NCBI GenBank assembly: GCA_964631955.1 | Contig: CAZWBA010000015.1 | Coordinates: forward strand, 6,853-70,852 | DNA length: 64,000 nucleotides | Source of the DNA: CAMLJR01 sp964631955 | GTDB taxonomy: Bacteria > Pseudomonadota > Gammaproteobacteria > Pseudomonadales > CAMLJR01 | Direction of reading: 5' to 3' | Shown: in pieces, positions 59,751 to 64,000 of the stretch | How the letters are laid out: the number at the start of each line of letters is the position of its first letter | How positions within the stretch are numbered: the stretch's first letter is position 1 | The notes under the pieces: model-generated | Told to the model about the DNA's origin: nothing | What the model saw: only the letters and a program-made list of their open reading frames with translations | Databases searched by the model: none | Position numbers and translations under genes: made by a program

Positions 59751-60853
59751 CCGAGAATTCGATAACCGTTCGCGCCTGTGACGGAAGGTAAATTCCCGGG
59801 TTTGCTGTCGAGTGTCTGTTGTGCAAGCCAGGCAAATGCGGCCGCTTCAACCCATTCGGGCGCAATGCCCAATTGTGCTGTCGATGCCAGTGAGCGCGGG
59901 TGCAGCAGCGCTTCCAGCCGTGTCATCAGGTGATGGTTGTATGCGCCGCCGCCGCAGACAAAAACGGCATTCACAGCGAAGGGTAGTTGCATGACGCCCG
60001 TGGCGATTGCGTGCGCCGTCAATTCAACCAGCGTTGCCTGGATGTCGACGGGTGCGAATGTCTGATCTTGCAAATGCTGCTCGAGCCAGTCGAGATGAAA
60101 ATATTCCCGCCCTGTGCTTTTCGGGGCAGGTGCTGCGAAATACGGATCGTGGCACATCGAATCGAGCAGTTTGGGAATCACGCGCCCCTGCGCAGCCCAT
60201 GCACCGTCGCGATCGTAATGCACTCCTTTGTGATGATGGACCCACTGATCGAGTAATGTATTTCCAGGCCCTGTGTCGAAACCGACGACTTCGTCGTTTG
60301 CGCCAAGCCCTGTGATATTCGCGATGCCGCCGATGTTCACGATTGCGCGAGCCCGCTTCGCTCCAAAGAGGGCGCGATGAAACGCGGGGACCAGCGGTGC
60401 ACCCTGTCCGCCTGCAGCGATATCGCGACGACGAAAATCGGCGACGGTCGTGATTCCTGTGATTTCCGCGATGCTGGCTGGATCGCCGATCTGCAATGTA
60501 AACGGATAGTTTTTTTGATCGTTCGTCAGCGAAGGGCGATGGCGAATGGTTTGCCCGTGGCTGCCAATCGCGCGAATCGCTTCGCTGGAAACTCCGTTGT
60601 CGGCGAGCAATTTATTTACGGCCAATCCTGATTCGATGCCGAGGCGCCGATCGACGCTGCCCATGCGTTCAATTTCATCGCTGCTGCTGCGGCAGAGCGC
60701 GATTAAATCGTTACGTAAATCTTCAGGAAGAGAATAGGTTTCGGCGGCAAGAACACGGGGCGGGAAAGCGGAAAGATCGATCAGCAGCGTATCGATTCCA
60801 TCGAGGCTGGTGCCGGACATCAGCCCGACATACAGCTCGCGGGTGGCGTTCAT
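59732..60853 (-). CDS. anmK: Anhydro-N-acetylmuramic acid kinase
   Basis: A 373-residue kinase that opens and phosphorylates anhydroMurNAc from recycled cell wall, producing MurNAc-6-phosphate. GLMSGTSLDGIDTLLIDL, GSHGQTIRHRP, IVNIGGIANIT and GFDTGPGNTLLD are hallmark motifs. With amgK-murU elsewhere in the window, two branches of MurNAc recycling are encoded. It lies 22 nt after the M23 peptidase gene. Confidence 0.97.
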   Translation of the reverse strand: MNATRELYVGLMSGTSLDGIDTLLIDLSAFPPRVLAAETYSLPEDLRNDLIALCRSSSDEIERMGSVDRRLGIESGLAVNKLLADNGVSSEAIRAIGSHGQTIRHRPSLTNDQKNYPFTLQIGDPASIAEITGITTVADFRRRDIAAGGQGAPLVPAFHRALFGAKRARAIVNIGGIANITGLGANDEVVGFDTGPGNTLLDQWVHHHKGVHYDRDGAWAAQGRVIPKLLDSMCHDPYFAAPAPKSTGREYFHLDWLEQHLQDQTFAPVDIQATLVELTAHAIATGVMQLPFAVNAVFVCGGGAYNHHLMTRLEALLHPRSLASTAQLGIAPEWVEAAAFAWLAQQTLDSKPGNLPSVTGANGYRILGAIYPA

Positions 60854-60875
60854 CGATGGCTTATGGCTTATTCGC

Positions 60876-62288
60876 TCAAAGATTACTGACGGGGTTTACG
60901 GCAGTATCTGCCCGGGCGGTTACATTATTCGCTGTGTCAGAGGTGTTCCGGTTTTGCGCATAGGTTGTAAATTGAGTTTGCAGATTGCGTACCTGTTCGT
61001 GGAAGCGGCGTTGCTCGCCGGCGGCAATACGCTCGGCTTTCGGCAGTTGTCCGGCAATTTTCGCAGGATTGGTGTGCACGCCATTGACGAGAAACTCATA
61101 GTGCAGATGTGGGCCGGTCGCGAGCCCGGTCGATCCGACGGTGCCGATCACTTGACGTTGACGTACGCGATCGCCGGCTTTTACGGTGCGCTTTGCAAGG
61201 TGCAGATACTTCGTCGCGTAGGTGCCGCCATGTTGAATGACGACGAAGTTGCCGTTCGAGGAACTGAACCCCGATTGCACGACGCGTCCATCGCCGGCAG
61301 CGTAGACCGGGGTTCCGGTGGGTGCGCCATAGTCGATACCGCGATGCGGGCGGCTGGTTTTAAGTACAGGGTGCCGGCGATTCATGCTGAACGACGATGT
61401 CACGCGGATGACATCGAGCGGTGCCCGCATGAAGGTCTTGCGCATGCTTGTGCCATCCGCCGAGAAATATCCCTGATCGCCGTTCGCGTAGATGTAACGG
61501 AATGCAGTGTGGGTTTCGTCTTCATTCGTAAACGACACCGCAAGGATGGGGCCATTGCCAATTTTTTTACCGTCAAGGTAGTAGGCGTCGTACAACACGG
61601 AGAAATGATCGTTCGCGCGAAGGTCGAGAGCGAAGTCGATTTCACCGCCAAAAATTTCCGCGAGTTGCAGGATCATGCCATCGCTGAGGCCGGCATCGAT
61701 GCCGGCCTTATAAAATGATGAGGTAATCGCGCCGCTGGCGAACTGCTGGCGTACTTCAGGTTCGCGACTGACTTTTTCGGTAACGAAGCTATTGTCTTCG
61801 CGGTAGTAATGCGTGCTTTTGAGCTCGCTTTCTTCGTAGCGCAATCCGAGCAGCTGGCCGTTCTCATCGACTTGAAAGGAGAGCTTCTGGCCGGGGAAGA
61901 TATGCTTGAGCGATTTGGAGGCATCAGCGCTGGACTGGAGAATATCATTCATGTCGCTGGCAGAAGCACCGGCGCGATCGAACAGCTTGGCGAGATTGTC
62001 GCCCTTGCGTACCACCAACTCCTTCCATTCGGGTTGTACGTTTTCGCTGGTGAGGGTCGGTTCGCTCAGAACGGGATTGGTCAGTGTGGTCAGCGCGAGT
62101 TGCGGATCGGCGTCGATATCCGCAGCGATTGCCATCGGACGGCGATTCGCCTGAACCTCAGCGCTCGGGAGCATCGTTGCAAAGAACACGGTGGCGACGG
62201 CGAGCCCGATCAATAGAGCGTGAGTTTTTGGAAGTGTGCCGATAAGACGTTTGAGCTTTGACGACAGCGCAATATTTTTATTGGTCAT
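60876..62288 (-). CDS. M23 family murein endopeptidase with LysM-like domain
   Basis: About 470 residues with an N-terminal membrane anchor (ALLIGLAVATVFFATMLPSAE), a LysM/OapA-like part (WKELVVRKGDNLAKLFDRAG) and a C-terminal LytM domain. The zinc ligands are in RPHRGIDYGAPTGTPVYAAGDG and GPHLHYEFLVNG. Such MepM-type enzymes cut peptidoglycan crosslinks for cell growth. ATG at 62286-62288 (MTNKNIAL) was preferred over an in-frame TTG at 62303. It is followed by anmK, linking wall cutting with wall recycling. Confidence 0.93.
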   Translation of the reverse strand: MTNKNIALSSKLKRLIGTLPKTHALLIGLAVATVFFATMLPSAEVQANRRPMAIAADIDADPQLALTTLTNPVLSEPTLTSENVQPEWKELVVRKGDNLAKLFDRAGASASDMNDILQSSADASKSLKHIFPGQKLSFQVDENGQLLGLRYEESELKSTHYYREDNSFVTEKVSREPEVRQQFASGAITSSFYKAGIDAGLSDGMILQLAEIFGGEIDFALDLRANDHFSVLYDAYYLDGKKIGNGPILAVSFTNEDETHTAFRYIYANGDQGYFSADGTSMRKTFMRAPLDVIRVTSSFSMNRRHPVLKTSRPHRGIDYGAPTGTPVYAAGDGRVVQSGFSSSNGNFVVIQHGGTYATKYLHLAKRTVKAGDRVRQRQVIGTVGSTGLATGPHLHYEFLVNGVHTNPAKIAGQLPKAERIAAGEQRRFHEQVRNLQTQFTTYAQNRNTSDTANNVTARADTAVNPVSNL

Positions 62289-62579
62289 TAATCCGGTCTT
62301 CAACTGTTGAGGCCAAAAGAATAGTACGACTTACATTATTTGGTACTGATTGCCCGTTGTTTAGGCAAAAAGCTTTCTTGGAGTCGCCCAGACAACGAAA
62401 TGAGCGAACCAAAGAGCGCAAACTTGCAATTAAATTGAGTTGATGTAAGGTGCGCCACTTGCTGACGCCATACGTAAGTTTGCCTGGATTCTGCGGCGCG
62501 TCAACCCTTTACTTCAATAAGTTGCACGCTTGATCACGCATTCGCGCGGCATGGTGCACAATTTTCAAGCGAGCTGATT
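62289..62579. other. Divergent promoter region between the M23 gene and tyrS
   Basis: About 290 nt between divergent starts. I see no gene, no tRNA and no convincing core promoter; the stretch 62410-62445 is A/T-rich and could hold one. No T-box is expected in this group and none was seen. Confidence 0.4.
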
Positions 62580-63890
62580 ATGACCCTGATTTCCAATCCG
62601 CTCATCGCCGATCTGCAGGCGCGGACCTTGATTGCGCAGATGACGGGCGACGGGGAGCTCGAAAAGCATCTGTCCTCGGCATCTCGCACTTTATATAGCG
62701 GCTTCGATCCAACCGCGGATAGTTTGCATATCGGTCATTTAGTGCCACTGTTGGCTTTGCGTCGATTTCAGCTCGCCGGGCATCGGCCGATCGCGCTGGT
62801 TGGCGGAGCTACGGGGCTGATCGGTGACCCCAGTTTTAAAGCGCAGGAGCGTAAATTAAATACACCTGATGTGGTCGCCGGATGGGTGGACAGGTTGAAA
62901 GGTCAGGTCAGCCGGTTTATCGATTTCGATGGCTCTGCGACCGGCGCCATCGTCGTTAATAATCTCGATTGGATGAATGGGGTGTCGGCGCTCGATTTTT
63001 TGCGCAATGTCGGCAAGCATTTTTCCGTGAATGCGATGATTCACAAGGATTCGGTGAGGCAGCGTCTTGAGCGCGAGGGCGAGGGGATATCGTTCACCGA
63101 GTTCAGCTACATGCTCCTTCAGTCTTATGACTTTGCCGAGCTCAATCGCCGTTATGGTTGTACGTTACAAATCGGTGGCTCGGATCAGTGGGGCAATATC
63201 ACGGGCGGTATCGATCTCACTCGTCGTTTAAATGCGCAGCAGGCTTTCGGCTTAACTGTGCCGCTGGTGACAAAAGCCGATGGCACAAAATTCGGCAAAA
63301 CCGAAACGGGTACTGTCTGGCTCGACCCGACGAAAACCTCGCCTTATGCGTTCTATCAGTTTTGGATTAACACGGCCGATGCCGATGTTTACAAATTTCT
63401 GCGCTATTTCACGTTCATCGAGTTGGCGCGTATTCAGGAAATAGAAGAGACAGATCGTTCGGCGTCGGGACGGCCGCTGGCGCAGGCGATCCTGGCGGCT
63501 GAAATGACGCGGTTGGTGCATGGTAAGGATGGATTAACAGCGGCGGAGAGGATTACTTCCGCATTATTTAGCGGCGATCCAGCCGGAATGTCGGAGGCTG
63601 ATCTCGAGCAATTGAAGCTGGATGGCCTGCCTTCGTGCTTGTTGCCGGACATGGATTTGTCCCAATTGCCGATGACTCAGCTTCTTTCGGATTGCGGTTT
63701 GGCAACTTCCGGCAAGCAGGTTAAAGACGCGCTGGCAAGTAACGCGGTACTGATAAACGGTATACCGCTTGGCTTTGAAAGCAATATGAATCTGCCGACG
63801 TGCTTTGCGCGGGAAAATGCCTTGTATGGACGCTTTTTCCTCGTTCGGTTAGGTAAAAAGAAATACCATTTGTTCGAGTTGGCTATTTGA
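62580..63890 (+). CDS. tyrS: Tyrosyl-tRNA synthetase (long, E. coli-type)
   Basis: A 436-residue class I synthetase. The HIGH motif is HIGHL in DSLHIGHLVPLL; the KMSKS loop is KFGKT; LQIGGSDQWGNITGGIDLTRR is the tyrosine/tRNA region; an S4 RNA-binding domain (residues about 370-430) ends the protein. The motif set is that of the E. coli-type enzyme. ATG at 62580 has only a weak ribosome site (GAGC). Base composition looks slightly more A/T-rich near the 3' end. A probable rRNA promoter follows. Confidence 0.96.
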   Translation: MTLISNPLIADLQARTLIAQMTGDGELEKHLSSASRTLYSGFDPTADSLHIGHLVPLLALRRFQLAGHRPIALVGGATGLIGDPSFKAQERKLNTPDVVAGWVDRLKGQVSRFIDFDGSATGAIVVNNLDWMNGVSALDFLRNVGKHFSVNAMIHKDSVRQRLEREGEGISFTEFSYMLLQSYDFAELNRRYGCTLQIGGSDQWGNITGGIDLTRRLNAQQAFGLTVPLVTKADGTKFGKTETGTVWLDPTKTSPYAFYQFWINTADADVYKFLRYFTFIELARIQEIEETDRSASGRPLAQAILAAEMTRLVHGKDGLTAAERITSALFSGDPAGMSEADLEQLKLDGLPSCLLPDMDLSQLPMTQLLSDCGLATSGKQVKDALASNAVLINGIPLGFESNMNLPTCFARENALYGRFFLVRLGKKKYHLFELAI

Positions 63891-63904
63891 TATACGGCTT
63901 TTCG

Positions 63905-63970
63905 GTTTATTTTTTTAAATAATGAAATATTCATTGACTCGCAGGTTTTGCTTCCTATAATTCGCGCTCC
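63905..63970 (+). promoter_or_regulatory. Strong sigma-70 promoter, probably for an rRNA operon
   Basis: TTGACT (63934-63939) and a consensus TATAAT (63956-63961) are separated by 16 nt. An A/T-rich stretch (63907-63933) resembles an UP element, and the bases after the -10 (TCGCGCTCC) are G/C-rich as in stringently controlled promoters. In Pseudomonas an rRNA operon follows the tyrosyl-tRNA synthetase gene. No boxA or 16S start is reached before the window ends. Confidence 0.8.
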
Positions 63971-64000
63971 TCGCTGCGGTGGTCCGGAAGTTTGGGTTGA

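Overview
The window is a gene-dense, housekeeping stretch of a gammaproteobacterial chromosome. Gene content and order closely follow blocks known from Pseudomonas and its relatives: cca / prkA-yeaH-spoVR / apaH-apaG-rsmA-pdxA-surA-lptD / amgK-murU / rpe-gph-trpE / trpGDC-vfr-osmC-coq7 / argC-erpA-anmK-M23-tyrS-(rrn), and separately retS-purD-purH-fis-dusB-(DUF3426)-prmA-accC-accB-aroQ-dsbD. In Pseudomonas aeruginosa these last two groups lie far apart; here they share one window. The 10-N run at 49412-49421 shows a draft assembly, possibly a metagenome-assembled genome. A member of Pseudomonadales in the broad sense (including the former Cellvibrionales) is the best guess, but no marker rRNA lies inside the window.

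Layout. 1-12.9 kb, minus strand: the 5' part of cca, the stress kinase operon prkA-yeaH-spoVR, then the lptD-surA-pdxA-rsmA-apaG-apaH outer-membrane/ribosome/nucleotide operon. 12.98-14.7 kb, plus strand: amgK-murU cell-wall recycling, converging on a DUF3530 gene. 15.8-21.4 kb, plus strand: rpe-gph, then trpE-trpG-trpD-trpC preceded by a probable Trp-rich leader peptide. 21.5-26.7 kb: vfr (minus), an OsmC and a VOC gene (plus), then coq7 and a RetS-like hybrid sensor (minus). 26.7-38.2 kb, minus strand: purD, purH, dusB-fis, a zinc-ribbon membrane protein, prmA, aroQ-accB-accC and dsbD. 38.4-41.5 kb, plus strand: a PCuAC copper chaperone, DUF2333, YajG lipoprotein and a small outer-membrane barrel. 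41.7-52.7 kb: adenosine kinase, PBP1b, a ModF-like ABC protein, Aer-type chemoreceptor, DUF1653, hemB, hemL, thiD, hemJ. 52.9-63.9 kb: argC and erpA (plus), tamA-tamB, anmK and an M23 peptidase (minus), tyrS (plus), ending with a strong promoter that probably drives an rRNA operon just outside.

No phage, CRISPR, defence or large mobile island is visible. The unusual material is in the intergenic DNA: a pair of long perfect hairpins sharing one loop sequence in opposite orientation (414-645); a fourfold 24-nt repeat that supplies both tandem mini-ORFs and the start codon of a DUF1653 gene (48425-48520); a probable trp leader peptide ending Trp-Arg-Trp (17216-17284); stacked and mutually exclusive hairpins between trpG and trpD; several dispersed palindromic repeats; and repeated cases of 16-24-nt tandem duplication inside or at the ends of genes (surA, DUF3530, DUF2333, coq7, anmK).
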